The notes: a model not told the origin generated them from the sequence alone. Shown: positions 18,650 to 26,229, numbered from the stretch's first letter. The stretch is 64,000 nucleotides of DNA from Mesorhizobium sp. dw_380 (GCF_018588885.1 NZ_JAFFIW010000001.1:186001-250000); one strand, 5' to 3'. Made by a program: numbers and translations.

Positions 18650-18850
18650 CTAGCCCGAGGGCGCCTCTCCGGTCGTAGGCGGCGTGGGGACATGCTGCTG
18701 ATCGCTGTTCGTCGACTTGATCAACGCCCCATAAATCTCAGCGACGCCCCACGCGATGAGCACCAGAAGCAGTGCGGCGATCAGGATACGGAATCCATGC
18801 TGACCCCATCGCCCCTGACGCGCTTTGTTTTCGGGAATGATCTTGGGCAT
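18650..18850 (-). CDS. Small single-span membrane protein, EcfG-controlled
   Basis: 66 residues from the ATG at 18850, preceded by AAGGA; a start at 18871 has no such site. Basic N-terminus (MPKIIPENKARQGRWGQ), one membrane helix (FRILIAALLLVLIAWGVAEI, about residues 20-40) and a Pro/Thr-rich tail, probably periplasmic. Not a family I can name. An exact EcfG promoter lies 46 bases upstream, placing it in the stress regulon. Confidence 0.75.
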   Translation of the reverse strand: MPKIIPENKARQGRWGQHGFRILIAALLLVLIAWGVAEIYGALIKSTNSDQQHVPTPPTTGEAPSG

Positions 18851-18891
18851 GGTCGGTCCTTGTCTCTTCATGCGCCTATCGGCACACGGTC

Positions 18892-19112
18892 GGGTAACGG
18901 TTCCTTGCTACGATGGTTCCGGGGAAGGCGGCGCCAGGTCTGCCGGCCGAGGTTGCGCGCGCGGTGAAAGACAAAGACCGGCTGGCCGTGCTGCACGGGC
19001 TGAAGATGCTGGCCATGGCGGCCGACCTGGGGACCGCATCAGCAGCCTCGCCGCGTCCGTGATGCAGGTACCGATCGCCCTGCTTGCGCTCGTTAGTATC
19101 GAGCGGCAATGA
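18892..19112 (+). pseudogene. Frameshifted remnant of a GAF-domain sensor gene
   Basis: In one frame from 18892 the translation runs VARAVKDKDRLAVLHGLKML, and after a shift near 19030 it continues DRISSLAASVMQVPIALLAL to a stop at 19112. Joined, these match the usual opening of a GAF sensor domain (E-x-RL-x-xL-x-x-LxxLDT...FDRIxxLAAxxxxVPIALVSLVD). The domain breaks off after ERQ. The parent was probably a GAF-containing kinase or cyclase. Confidence 0.55.
18896..18920 (-). promoter_or_regulatory. EcfG-type promoter for the small membrane protein gene
   Basis: Minus strand GGAAC (18920-18916), 16-base spacer, CGTT (18899-18896). It overlaps the start of the GAF remnant on the opposite strand. 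Confidence 0.78.
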
Positions 19113-19197
19113 ATACCGGCCCGAAGGCGTCTTCGCCGAAATATCGATGCCGCTGGAAGATCTGACCAAGCAACGGATATTACCCCGACCGCCGGCC

Positions 19198-19656
19198 CTA
19201 TTTCCCCTCCCCGGCATCCGGATCGTCGTGCTTCACGTTCTCACGGTAGATCGCATAGGCCGCGAGCGCCAAGGCTGGACCCAAAATGACGCCGAGGCCG
19301 CCCTTCCCCTTAAGCAGGGTCGGCAGCACCGCGAGTGCGGCCGTGATACCGATCGCCATGATGTTGGCCTTGCGCCGCCTTGCCTCGCGGCGGGCATGGA
19401 CGCCGGACATCAACCGATAGGTCAGAAAAACGAGGCCGGCGACGACCAGGAAGCCGCCGCCGAAACCAAGCGATGCCGCGAACGATCCATAGCGCGTCGC
19501 GGCCCAGATATAGGCCGCCCCGACCAGGAAGCCGAGGCCGCAGAACGCGGCAAGCGCGGCAAGCGCGTAAACGATGGCCGCCGTGCGTGCTCGATGTATG
19601 GCTGCCACGGTTTCGCCCGAGGCGAGACCCGAGAGCAGGGATGCCAGCAGTCCCAT
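19198..19656 (-). CDS. Holin-like (holin superfamily III type) membrane protein
   Basis: 152 residues with four predicted helices: a pair around AAIVYALAALAAFCGLGFLV and SLGFGGGFLVVAGLVFLTYR, and a second pair around IMAIGITAALAVLPTLL and LGVILGPALALAAYAIY. The pattern fits the phage-holin-like PF07332 group often found next to DUF883 genes; its role in the host is unknown. It starts 12 bases after the stop of the DUF883 gene and should share that gene's EcfG promoter. Confidence 0.75.
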   Translation of the reverse strand: MGLLASLLSGLASGETVAAIHRARTAAIVYALAALAAFCGLGFLVGAAYIWAATRYGSFAASLGFGGGFLVVAGLVFLTYRLMSGVHARREARRRKANIMAIGITAALAVLPTLLKGKGGLGVILGPALALAAYAIYRENVKHDDPDAGEGK

Positions 19657-19668
19657 CTGGGGGCGGAG

Positions 19669-19995
19669 CTAGCGACGCGCGAGCAGCGCGAAGAGGAAGC
19701 CGACGCCGGCGGCGATCGCCAGCGACGTCACGGGCTTTTCGCGCACGCTGGCCACCATTTGCGCTTCAATGTCCCTGGCGTTGCCGCGCAGGCTGTCGAA
19801 GGCCGCTTCACCCTGGGCGCGCAACTGTTCGACGCCCTCGGCCGCCGCACGGCGCGCTGTCCCGTAGCCGTGCTCACCGGTCTTGGCCAACTGTTTGGTG
19901 AGCTTGTCGATGTCAGCCTTCAATTGCCGGATGTCGGCTTCGAGATCCGAATTCGTCCGCGCTTCGTTGGCGGTCTTCCCTGCACCGGTGGCCAT
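19669..19995 (-). CDS. DUF883 family (ElaB/YqjD-like) membrane-anchored protein
   Basis: 108 residues. The central part is a charged helix likely to form a coiled coil (DLEADIRQLKADIDKLTKQL), followed by a C-terminal membrane anchor (PVTSLAIAAGVGFLFALLAR). This is the plan of the DUF883 family, whose E. coli members YqjD and ElaB are inner-membrane, ribosome-associated stationary-phase proteins. An exact EcfG promoter lies only 31 bases upstream of the start. Confidence 0.85.
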   Translation of the reverse strand: MATGAGKTANEARTNSDLEADIRQLKADIDKLTKQLAKTGEHGYGTARRAAAEGVEQLRAQGEAAFDSLRGNARDIEAQMVASVREKPVTSLAIAAGVGFLFALLARR

Positions 19996-20025
19996 TCCTT
20001 AACTCCTTGTGATTGCGCGGTTTCA

Positions 20026-20050
20026 AACGCGCCGTGCGTCTCAAGGTTCC
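20026..20050 (-). promoter_or_regulatory. EcfG-type promoter for the DUF883/holin-like operon
   Basis: Minus strand GGAAC (20050-20046), 16-base spacer, CGTT (20029-20026), directly upstream of the DUF883 gene. Confidence 0.82.
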
Positions 20051-20108
20051 GGCATCGGGACAAACTAGCCGAAAACCTGTCCGCGCGCACCCGATCCGCC
20101 TTCCCGGT

Positions 20109-20131
20109 AGTGGGTCAGTTTGAAATTTCGC
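20109..20131. repeat. Left 23-bp inverted repeat of a 1.03-kb segment
   Basis: Starts AGTGGGTCAGTTTGAAAT. It is the exact reverse complement of 21115-21137. Together they bound a segment with a transposase fragment and a cupin gene, and look like insertion-sequence ends. Confidence 0.8.
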
Positions 20132-20173
20132 CTTTGAATGGCCGGCGCGCTGAATGCCATATTCGACCTATGA

Positions 20174-20540
20174 CCGATAAGCACCCAAAGCGCCCGCGAA
20201 GGCAATCCCGATCCCAAGCACGTCAGCACGTCATTTGCTGAACGCCAGAACCTCACCATGCGAATGCATATGCGCCGCTTCACCCGCCTGACCAACGGCT
20301 TTTCCAAGAAGGTCGAGGCTCACGCCAATGCGGTCGCTCTGCACTTCATGTACTACAACTTCGTTCGCATTCATTCATCGCTTCGCGTTACCCCGCAATG
20401 GCCGCCGGTGTTACGGACAAGCTTTGGGAAATTGGCGATATCGTAGCGCTGATCGAAGCGAAAGAAGCGGAGAAGCCGATGGCGCGCGGGCCCTATTCAA
20501 CCAAGGGCCGGGGCGGTCTTGCGCGAGAGCCCCAGCCCTA
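20174..20540 (+). pseudogene. Broken insertion-sequence transposase, C-terminal part
   Basis: The frame ending at 20446 reads [20 protein letters not shown] then [20 protein letters not shown] and [15 protein letters not shown]. This is the C-terminal block (DPKH...ERQNLTMRM...FSKKVE...HYNFxRIH) of a common DDE-type IS transposase. After about 20395 the match moves to another frame ([20 protein letters not shown]) and stops near 20540. The N-terminal catalytic part is missing. Not functional. Confidence 0.75.
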
Positions 20541-20555
20541 GTAGTGCCGCTTATA

Positions 20556-20990
20556 TCAGGCTGGTACTAGTTCGATGATACGCATGATGCTGGGCTTGTC
20601 GCTCTTATTCGTGTCGGTTTCTACGTTTCCAACAGGGCAGAAGTAGATGTCACCGGGCTGTAACGTGAAAGGTTCCTTCCCTTTGATTTCCGCATAGAGC
20701 GGTGCACCCTGGATTTCGCATATGTCCACGGTTTTAGAACCCGGGTCCGAGAACGTTGATCCGGGCTGGAAGGTGATTTCCATAAGCAGTGCTTTCGAAA
20801 AGCCCGGAACCGGCCCTATGGGCGCTACTTCCCTGAACGTTTTCAATGTTACCCCTGGAGCAAGTTCCTCGACTTTCACGTCCTCCGCATTAGCGGACGA
20901 ACCTCCCCCGAACAGCGTCGCGGCGCCCATCGCACCGAAGATCAAAACCGAACGCCGATCAAATTCAGACTTTGCTTGAATGTGTTCCAT
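20556..20990 (-). CDS. Cupin domain protein with signal sequence
   Basis: 144 residues from the ATG at 20990, which has a strong GGGAGG site. The N-terminus contains DRRSVLIFGAMGAATLFGGG then ANA, an export signal with some Tat character (one RR). The cupin fold is suggested by LLMEITFQPGSTFSDPGS and KEPFTLQPGDIYFCPVGNVE; the usual His-x-His metal pair is not obvious, so a non-catalytic binding role is possible. It sits alone with its own promoter region inside the repeat-bounded segment, downstream of a dead transposase, and its AT content is above that of its neighbours, consistent with transfer. Confidence 0.75.
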   Translation of the reverse strand: MEHIQAKSEFDRRSVLIFGAMGAATLFGGGSSANAEDVKVEELAPGVTLKTFREVAPIGPVPGFSKALLMEITFQPGSTFSDPGSKTVDICEIQGAPLYAEIKGKEPFTLQPGDIYFCPVGNVETDTNKSDKPSIMRIIELVPA

Positions 20991-21114
20991 GCCTTTCCTC
21001 CCTATTCTTTTATGAACGCAACAAACAAGTATAGCATTTAATGGCCCAACCTTCCACTGACCGGCACCTGACAAAGCTGACTTAGCTAGTTGCGGACGGA
21101 CGCCCCCATCCAGT

Positions 21115-21137
21115 GCGAAATTTCAAACTGACCCACT
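21115..21137. repeat. Right 23-bp inverted repeat of the 1.03-kb segment
   Basis: Exact reverse complement of 20109-20131. It lies 28 bases from the stop of the truncated Crp/Fnr gene. Confidence 0.8.
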
Positions 21138-21165
21138 GCCGCCTTGCCCGGCAAGCGGTGCTGCG

Positions 21166-21480
21166 TCAGATCAGCGGCCGGCGGCCCTCGCCCAGCCCTT
21201 CCCAGCCTGCGAGCTGCTTGAGCCCGTCATTGTCGATGACCTCGCAACCACCATCGCGCCAGATGATCAGCTTGCGATCCATCAGCTTGCGGATCGTCTT
21301 GTTGGTGTGAACCAGCGACAGGCCAAGCGTATCGGCGATATGCTGCTGGGTGATCGGGATCTGGATGGATTGCTTGCCGCTCAGCCTGACGGCCCTGGCC
21401 CGGCTGCCGATGAAGGCGATGAGATAGGCCGCGCGCGTCCATTCTGGCCTGGCATTTCGACCCCTCTTCGAAAGCCTGCC
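21166..21480 (-). pseudogene. Truncated Crp/Fnr family regulator (C-terminal DNA-binding part)
   Basis: The readable protein keeps the C-terminal segment of a Crp/Fnr regulator: the linker helix (RAAYLIAFIGSRARAVRLSG) and the winged helix (ITQQHIADTLGLSLVHTNKT, then IRKLMDRKLIIW). The N-terminal cyclic-nucleotide-like sensory domain (~130 residues) is absent and the upstream DNA is taken by the divergent response regulator. A frame continues to 21564 but has no family similarity there. Whether the DNA-binding remnant is still made is uncertain; an EcfG promoter points into it. Confidence 0.6.
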
Positions 21481-21498
21481 GGCCGGCAGGTCGCGATC

Positions 21499-21523
21499 AA
21501 CGTTTTGCCAAGATCGAGGTTCC
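21499..21523 (-). promoter_or_regulatory. EcfG-type promoter motif at the Crp/Fnr remnant
   Basis: Minus strand GGAAC (21523-21519), 16-base spacer, CGTT (21502-21499). Exact consensus, but it lies upstream of a truncated gene with no clear start codon, so function is uncertain. Confidence 0.55.
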
Positions 21524-21604
21524 GACCTCGGCGACATGTCTTTTTTAAATGACAACGAGTGCAATTGCGATCATGACTCCGACGTTTCAAAGGAGCCTTT
21601 GCCT

Positions 21605-21985
21605 GTGTCGCCATTGCTTGACGGATTGCGGATTCTTGTGCTCGAGGACGAATTCCTCATTGCCATGGACGTCGAGCAGCTTTGCCGCGATCATGGTGCA
21701 CGGGAGGTGGTGATTGCCCGCGATCTAGCCGAGATCAATGGCCGAGAGGTCGCCACGCAATTCGACGCGGCCATCGTCGATCTGATGCTGGGCGGCACCT
21801 CGACGCTCGAATTCGCAGCCGGCTTGCGAAAAACAGGCGTCCCTTTCGTGTTTGCCTCCGGCTATTCGGATGCGGAAGAGATCAGGACATCCTTTCCGGG
21901 AGTGAGGCTGGTGACTAAACCCTATTCAGGTGAAGATCTCGTCGAAGCGCTGGCCGTGGCTTACGGACGCGGCTCTCCTGGGTGA
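21605..21985 (+). CDS. Single-domain response regulator
   Basis: 126 residues from a GTG at 21605 preceded by AAAGGAG; a longer frame from 21536 lacks a site. A stand-alone receiver domain: acidic pair in VLEDEFLIAMD, phosphoacceptor Asp in AAIVDLMLGG, and conserved Lys in LVTKPYSGEDL. The segment FVFASGYSD resembles the FATGUY receivers (SdrG/MrrA type) that relay phosphate in the alphaproteobacterial general stress response. Its place beside nepR-ecfG-phyR fits such a role; this is inference. Confidence 0.82.
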   Translation: MSPLLDGLRILVLEDEFLIAMDVEQLCRDHGAREVVIARDLAEINGREVATQFDAAIVDLMLGGTSTLEFAAGLRKTGVPFVFASGYSDAEEIRTSFPGVRLVTKPYSGEDLVEALAVAYGRGSPG

Positions 21986-22027
21986 GATCGATGCTGATGT
22001 GCCCGGATCGCGTGTCCGGATCACGCG

Positions 22028-22579
22028 TCAATGCGCCGCCGTCCCCGTGACCTGCGCCGAAATCGCATCGGGTCCATATTCATCCTCGCCGGAAATCTTC
22101 AGGATTTCCTGCAGGCGCGTGCGGGCCCGGCTGACACGGCTCTTGATCGTTCCGACTGCACAACCGCAGATTTCCGCGGCTTCCTCATAGGAGAAGCCCG
22201 ATGCGCCGATGAGGATGATGGCCTCGCGCTGGTCTTCCGGCAATTGTTCGAGAGCGCCACGAAAATCCTTGAGATCGAGTTGGCCGTGCTGGGCCGGATG
22301 CACCGCGAGCCTGGCCGTCATGATGCCGTCGCTGTCCTGCACCTCTCGGCCGCGTTTGCGCATCTGCGAATAGAATTCATTGCGCAGGATCGTGAAAAGC
22401 CATGCCTTGAGGTTGGTGCCGGGCTGAAAGCTCTCATGCTTGTCCCATGCTTTGACCAGGGTCTCCTGAACGAGGTCGTCGGCCTTGTCGGCATTCTGCG
22501 TCAGCGACACGGCAAAGGCTCGCAAGCTCGGGATTGCCCCAAGCAGATCGGTCTTGAAGCCTTGGGAGACCGCTGCCAT
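22028..22579 (-). CDS. ecfG: General stress response ECF sigma factor EcfG
   Basis: 183 residues. Region 2 (LRAFAVSLTQNADKADDLVQ, then KAWLFTILRNEFYSQMRKRG) and region 4 (LPEDQREAIILIGASGFSYE, then EICGCAVGTIKSRVSRAR) are complete. This is the ECF15/EcfG sigma that recognises GGAAC-N16/17-CGTT promoters and is held by NepR until PhyR~P releases it. It starts three bases after the nepR stop, so they form one operon that is itself preceded by an EcfG promoter (autoregulation). Confidence 0.92.
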   Translation of the reverse strand: MAAVSQGFKTDLLGAIPSLRAFAVSLTQNADKADDLVQETLVKAWDKHESFQPGTNLKAWLFTILRNEFYSQMRKRGREVQDSDGIMTARLAVHPAQHGQLDLKDFRGALEQLPEDQREAIILIGASGFSYEEAAEICGCAVGTIKSRVSRARTRLQEILKISGEDEYGPDAISAQVTGTAAH

Positions 22580-22582
22580 GGC

Positions 22583-22786
22583 TCAGTCCTTCTTCTGTGC
22601 GGGTTCGGCCCGCTCCAGTTGGCTGAGCAACTGGGCAAAGCGATCCGGCACATCGTCGGAGACCAGCTCGTCATAATACTGTTTGAGTTTGCGTCCGATT
22701 TCGGAGTTCGGCCCGAGCGGGTCGCCGACACCGTTCCGGCGCCTGCCCGCGGCGCCAGTCAAAATATCTTTCGTCATGTCCTTCAT
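22583..22786 (-). CDS. nepR: Anti-sigma factor NepR
   Basis: 67 residues. The core helix pair of NepR is clear: GPNSEIGRKLKQYYDELVSD then VPDRFAQLLSQLERAE. NepR binds EcfG and, under stress, phosphorylated PhyR. Divergent from phyR, with both promoters in the 220-base gap; co-directional with ecfG. Start chosen at 22786 with AAGGG just upstream; a second in-frame ATG lies at 22777. Confidence 0.92.
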   Translation of the reverse strand: MKDMTKDILTGAAGRRRNGVGDPLGPNSEIGRKLKQYYDELVSDDVPDRFAQLLSQLERAEPAQKKD

Positions 22787-22875
22787 TTCGCCCTTATATT
22801 CCCAAACCCAAGCCGCTATTCAACTCAAAACAAGGCAAGCGGCACCATCGTCTGGTTGCCCATCCCAACCTCCAG

Positions 22876-22900
22876 AACGCCGTTCCCGCCTATTCGTTCC
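22876..22900 (-). promoter_or_regulatory. EcfG-type promoter for nepR-ecfG
   Basis: Minus strand GGAAC (22900-22896), 16-base spacer, CGTT (22879-22876). Indicates positive autoregulation of the sigma factor operon. Confidence 0.85.
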
Positions 22901-22909
22901 ATATCGCGC

Positions 22910-22934
22910 GGAACTTTTTCGGAAGACCCGCGTT
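22910..22934 (+). promoter_or_regulatory. EcfG-type promoter for phyR
   Basis: GGAAC at 22910-22914, 16-base spacer, CGTT at 22931-22934, 72 bases before the phyR start. It lies nine bases from the -35 of the divergent nepR promoter. Confidence 0.85.
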
Positions 22935-23005
22935 GTTAAATGGGGTTTGCAATCAGTTGATCTGCAATCCGGGCAATCACGTCATTCTGAGGGAGACGTC
23001 TTACC

Positions 23006-23800
23006 ATGAGTTTATCCGCCACCATCGCCCCGCACCTGCCGTTCCTGCGCCGCTTCTCGCGTGCCGTGTCGGGATCGCAAGAGAGCGGCGACGCGCTGGT
23101 CGCTGCGATGCTTGAGGCCATCATCGCCGATATAGACATCTTTCCCGAGGCATCGAGCGACCGCATCGCCTTGTACAAGGTTTTCGCCAAACTCTTCACG
23201 TCCATCGCCATCCGCGTGCCGCAGGAGCAGGCACAATCGGCCTGGGAGCAGCGCGCGGCCGCCAATCTCAACGCGATCGCGCCTCTTCCCCGTCAGGCCT
23301 TCTTGCTGGTTGCCGTCGAAGGCTTCAGCGAGGACGAGGCGGCCGAGATTCTCGACGTCAGCGAGCAGGAATTCTCCGAGCTGCTTGCCCAGGCAAGCAA
23401 TGAGATTTCCCGCCAGGTGGCGACCGACGTGCTGATCATCGAGGACGAGCCGTTGATCGCCATGGACATAGAGGAGATGGTCGAGAGCCTCGGCCATCGT
23501 GTCGTCGGGACGGCGCGCACCCATGCTGAAGCGGTGACGATGTTCGGCAAGACACGGCCGAAGATGGTGCTGGCCGACATCCAGCTCGCCGACGGCAGTT
23601 CAGGCATCGAGGCGGTCAACGAGATCCTGTCGTCAACTTCGGTGCCGGTTATCTTCATCACCGCCTTTCCCGAACGCCTCCTGACCGGCGAGCGCCCGGA
23701 ACCGGCCTTCCTTGTGACCAAGCCGTTCAATCCCGACATGGTCAAGGCGCTGATCAGCCAGGCGCTGTTCTTCGACCGCCAGGCGAAAGCCGCCGCATAG
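23006..23800 (+). CDS. phyR: General stress response regulator PhyR (sigma-like anti-anti-sigma)
   Basis: 264 residues. The N-terminal ~130 residues mimic an ECF sigma factor (region 4-like LPRQAFLLVAVEGFSEDEAA), and the C-terminus is a receiver domain: VLIIEDEPLIAMD, phosphoacceptor Asp in MVLADIQLADG, Lys in FLVTKPFNP. When phosphorylated by HWE kinases the sigma-like part binds NepR and frees EcfG. Divergent from nepR-ecfG and followed by a clear terminator. Confidence 0.94.
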   Translation: MSLSATIAPHLPFLRRFSRAVSGSQESGDALVAAMLEAIIADIDIFPEASSDRIALYKVFAKLFTSIAIRVPQEQAQSAWEQRAAANLNAIAPLPRQAFLLVAVEGFSEDEAAEILDVSEQEFSELLAQASNEISRQVATDVLIIEDEPLIAMDIEEMVESLGHRVVGTARTHAEAVTMFGKTRPKMVLADIQLADGSSGIEAVNEILSSTSVPVIFITAFPERLLTGERPEPAFLVTKPFNPDMVKALISQALFFDRQAKAAA

Positions 23801-23828
23801 TTTCGCTGCTTTCCAGCGGGAACTCACG

Positions 23829-23868
23829 AAAAAAGGCCGTCCGGTGCGATGCATCGGGTGGCCTTTTT
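23829..23868 (+). terminator. Terminator after phyR
   Basis: Stem of AAAAAGGCC and GGCCTTTTT with an inner CCG/CGG part and a small loop around GTGCGATGCA, ending in TTTTT. Confidence 0.75.
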
Positions 23869-23952
23869 GGCAGCCCGGCCCATCATCCGCGAATTTCGAG
23901 GCCCGCTCCTGCCTCTAACGGTTTGCAAGCTTCGTCTTTTTCGGCAAAGGGT

Positions 23953-23977
23953 GGAACAAACCGCATTCACCCACGTT
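23953..23977 (+). promoter_or_regulatory. EcfG-type promoter for the DUF1328 gene
   Basis: GGAAC at 23953-23957, 16-base spacer, CGTT at 23974-23977; start codon only 31 bases downstream. Confidence 0.83.
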
Positions 23978-24007
23978 TTTACCGCACCATTCGGAAGGAG
24001 ATGAACC

Positions 24008-24172
24008 ATGCTTTACTGGGCGCTCGTATTTCTTGTCGTGGCGATCATAGCCGGCGCGCTTGGTTTCGGCGGCATCGCCGGCACATCTGCCGGCATAGCG
24101 CAGATATTGTTCTTCATCTTTCTCGCCTTCCTGGTCATTTCGCTCCTGGCCGGCCTGTTCAGGCGGGTGTGA
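24008..24172 (+). CDS. DUF1328 family small membrane protein
   Basis: 54 residues with a GGAAGGAG site. Two hydrophobic helices ([20 protein letters not shown] and [20 protein letters not shown]) around an AGTSAG turn, ending FRRV. This is the compact YtjA/DUF1328 family, widespread and of unknown function. The EcfG promoter directly upstream makes it a likely core member of the general stress regulon. Confidence 0.88.
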   Translation: MLYWALVFLVVAIIAGALGFGGIAGTSAGIAQILFFIFLAFLVISLLAGLFRRV

Positions 24173-24306
24173 GGCTGAGCGTTCATCCAGGCGAACACTG
24201 GAAGCCGCACCCCTCAAACGGTTTCCAGCCACCGCCGGGCGGTATCCCCCAAAAGGACGCCGTCCGGCGGACCGCTTTGGAAGCCGGCCCACGGGATTTC
24301 ATTTTG

Positions 24307-24331
24307 GGAACCCATTTGACAATGAGCCGTT
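24307..24331 (+). promoter_or_regulatory. EcfG-type promoter for the HWE kinase gene
   Basis: GGAAC at 24307-24311, 16-base spacer, CGTT at 24328-24331; start codon 29 bases downstream. Confidence 0.8.
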
Positions 24332-24359
24332 CAGCCTGATTGGGTGGACAGATTGACCG

Positions 24360-25394
24360 ATGCGTTCCAGGACTGCAGATAAAGAGGGAAACACACGGAC
24401 AGACGAAGTCATCGCGCTGCATCCTGTCGAAAGCGGCATGCAGCTTGGTCGGGCACTTCTCCACGCATTGCACAATGCCGGCATTTCCGTCCTCTATCAG
24501 GATCGCGAGATGAAAACCGTATGGGCCCGCAACATGCGAGAGCCCTGGGTTCCCGCCGCCGCTGAAGGCGACGGCATCCTGCCGACGACACAGGCTGACC
24601 GCATCAGCACCGCCAAGCGCGAGGTCATCGCGTCGGGAAATCCGCAGCGCCTGGATATCAGTGTTCCGGTCGAGGATGGCGTGCGCTGGTTTCAGGTTTG
24701 GGTCGACGCCGACCATGGCGATGGCGGCGACGTGCAAGGTGTCGTCACCACAATGGTCGAGACGACCGAGCAGAGGCGGCGCGAACAGACCCTGACAACG
24801 CTGCTGCGCGAAGTCAGCCACCGCTCGAAGAACCTCCTGGCGATCATCCAGAGCATCGCCACCCAGACCGGTCGCTATTCCGACAGCATCAGCGATTTCC
24901 TGACGCGCTTTCGCGGCCGGCTGCAGTCATTGGCCTCCTCCCAGGATCTGGTGACATCCTCCAACTGGCGAGGTGCCGCCCTTCATGAACTGGTGACGAG
25001 CCAAGTCGGCCGCTATGGGACGAACACATCGTACAACCTTCGCTTTCGGGGTGCCAATCCCTACCTCAATCCCAACGCCGCGCTGCATATCGGCCTGGCC
25101 ATGCACGAACTCGCCGTCAACTCGGTCAGCTACGGCGCCTTGTCCCGCCCGGATGGGTTCGTCGAAGTGACCGCCGATCTCGACACCACCGCCACCGGTG
25201 AGGTTGCCTTGGCGCTGACATGGGCCGAAACCATTGGCACCGATGGCGGTCGGGAGACGCAAAAGCGCTTCGGCAGCGTGGCGCTGGAACGGGTGGTTCC
25301 CACATCCCTGGGCGGAACCGCGAGCCTCGACATCGCGGATGGTCACCTTGAATACCGTCTTGTCGTCCCGCATGGCAATTTCGAGACGCAATGA
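24360..25394 (+). CDS. HWE-family PAS sensor histidine kinase
   Basis: 344 residues, no membrane segment. A PAS domain (about residues 25-140: LHNAGISVLYQDREMKTVWA through WFQVWVDADHG) precedes the HWE/HisKA_2 transfer domain with the phospho-His in LREVSHRSKNLLAIIQS (about residue 155), and an HWE-type ATPase domain (ALHIGLAMHELAVNSVSYGA). HWE kinases phosphorylate PhyR in the general stress response. Its position next to phyR and its own EcfG promoter suggest a feedback loop with a soluble sensor. Confidence 0.9.
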   Translation: MRSRTADKEGNTRTDEVIALHPVESGMQLGRALLHALHNAGISVLYQDREMKTVWARNMREPWVPAAAEGDGILPTTQADRISTAKREVIASGNPQRLDISVPVEDGVRWFQVWVDADHGDGGDVQGVVTTMVETTEQRRREQTLTTLLREVSHRSKNLLAIIQSIATQTGRYSDSISDFLTRFRGRLQSLASSQDLVTSSNWRGAALHELVTSQVGRYGTNTSYNLRFRGANPYLNPNAALHIGLAMHELAVNSVSYGALSRPDGFVEVTADLDTTATGEVALALTWAETIGTDGGRETQKRFGSVALERVVPTSLGGTASLDIADGHLEYRLVVPHGNFETQ

Positions 25395-25526
25395 GCGCCT
25401 GCGGCAAGCCACGATCCTTAACCGGCTGTTCACCATAAGAGCAGATGCTGTTTATCCTGATACCGCTGGAACCCGCCGGCAGGCGCTGCAGCGCTGGCAT
25501 TATTCGCTCGCCACCCCGAGCGCTCA

Positions 25527-25552
25527 GGAACTTTCCCCCAATATGGGCCGTT
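25527..25552 (+). promoter_or_regulatory. EcfG-type promoter (17-base spacer) for the small secreted protein gene
   Basis: GGAAC at 25527-25531, 17-base spacer, CGTT at 25549-25552; start codon 25 bases downstream, leaving a very short leader. Confidence 0.68.
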
Positions 25553-25576
25553 ACTGTGGCGGGAGGGCATCCCGCC

Positions 25577-25882
25577 ATGGAACACATCGCTGCATTCTTG
25601 CTGGTCATCGGCTGCACCAACTCGATGGCCGACTGCCGTGAGCTACAGGTGCCGGTGAACGTTTTCGAAACCGCCGAGGAGTGCACGGCCGAGCGGCCGT
25701 TCGCCATGGGCGACGTGCAGGGACAGGCGCAGCATATCGTCGCCAAATGCCTTGCTGTCGACCCGGCGCTCGAGGATGATTACGACCAGATCGTCTGGAA
25801 AGTGCGCCCCGATGGCAGCCTCGACGCCTCGCTGGCGATTTCCAGCCTGGTCATGGCATCGAACGCAGCGCGCCCAGAATAA
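25577..25882 (+). CDS. Small uncharacterised secreted protein
   Basis: 101 residues from the ATG at 25577 with a GGGAGG site; the longer frame from 25445 would start upstream of the promoter and is rejected. A hydrophobic N-terminus (EHIAAFLLVIGCTNSMA) suggests export, and three further cysteines (DCRE, EECT, KCLAV) could pair. I do not recognise the family. A probable EcfG promoter lies just upstream. Confidence 0.7.
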   Translation: MEHIAAFLLVIGCTNSMADCRELQVPVNVFETAEECTAERPFAMGDVQGQAQHIVAKCLAVDPALEDDYDQIVWKVRPDGSLDASLAISSLVMASNAARPE

Positions 25883-25986
25883 GACTCCCTTGACCAACAA
25901 TAAATTCGAGCAGCAAAGGCCGTTATTTCATGCTAGATGGCTGCTGGTGCTTACCAAAGTGTGGACACAAAGTGAGGAGTGACTCA

Positions 25987-26229
25987 ATGCGGAAGATGAT
26001 TATTGCCATGGTCGCGGTGGTCGCGGTCAGCGGCTGCACCTCGACCGAGCAAGACGTGGTGGGCGGCGGCTTGATTGGCGCCGGTATCGGCGGCTTGGTC
26101 GGCGGCGGCAAGGGCGCTCTGATTGGTGCGGCTGTCGGCGCCGGTTCCGGCCTGCTGGTGCGCAAGCTGCAGAACGGCCAATGCGTGTATCGCGACCGCC
26201 GTGGAACCTACACGGCACGCTGCAACTAA
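25987..26229 (+). CDS. Small lipoprotein with glycine zipper
   Basis: 80 residues from the ATG at 25987 (GAGGAG site). Lipoprotein signal MRKMIIAMVAVVAVSGC with lipidation at Cys17, a glycine-zipper hydrophobic stretch (GGGLIGAGIGGLVGGGKGAL) that can insert into a membrane, and a C-terminal tail with two cysteines (QCVYRDRRGTYTARC). This plan is common in small outer-membrane lipoproteins of rhizobia. No EcfG motif precedes it, unlike its upstream neighbours. Confidence 0.83.
   Translation: MRKMIIAMVAVVAVSGCTSTEQDVVGGGLIGAGIGGLVGGGKGALIGAAVGAGSGLLVRKLQNGQCVYRDRRGTYTARCN

Noticed and set aside
19084..20241. 385-codon plus-strand frame opposite the holin-like and DUF883 genes
   Set aside because: Antisense to two well-supported genes; translation is low-complexity Arg/Gly/Glu.
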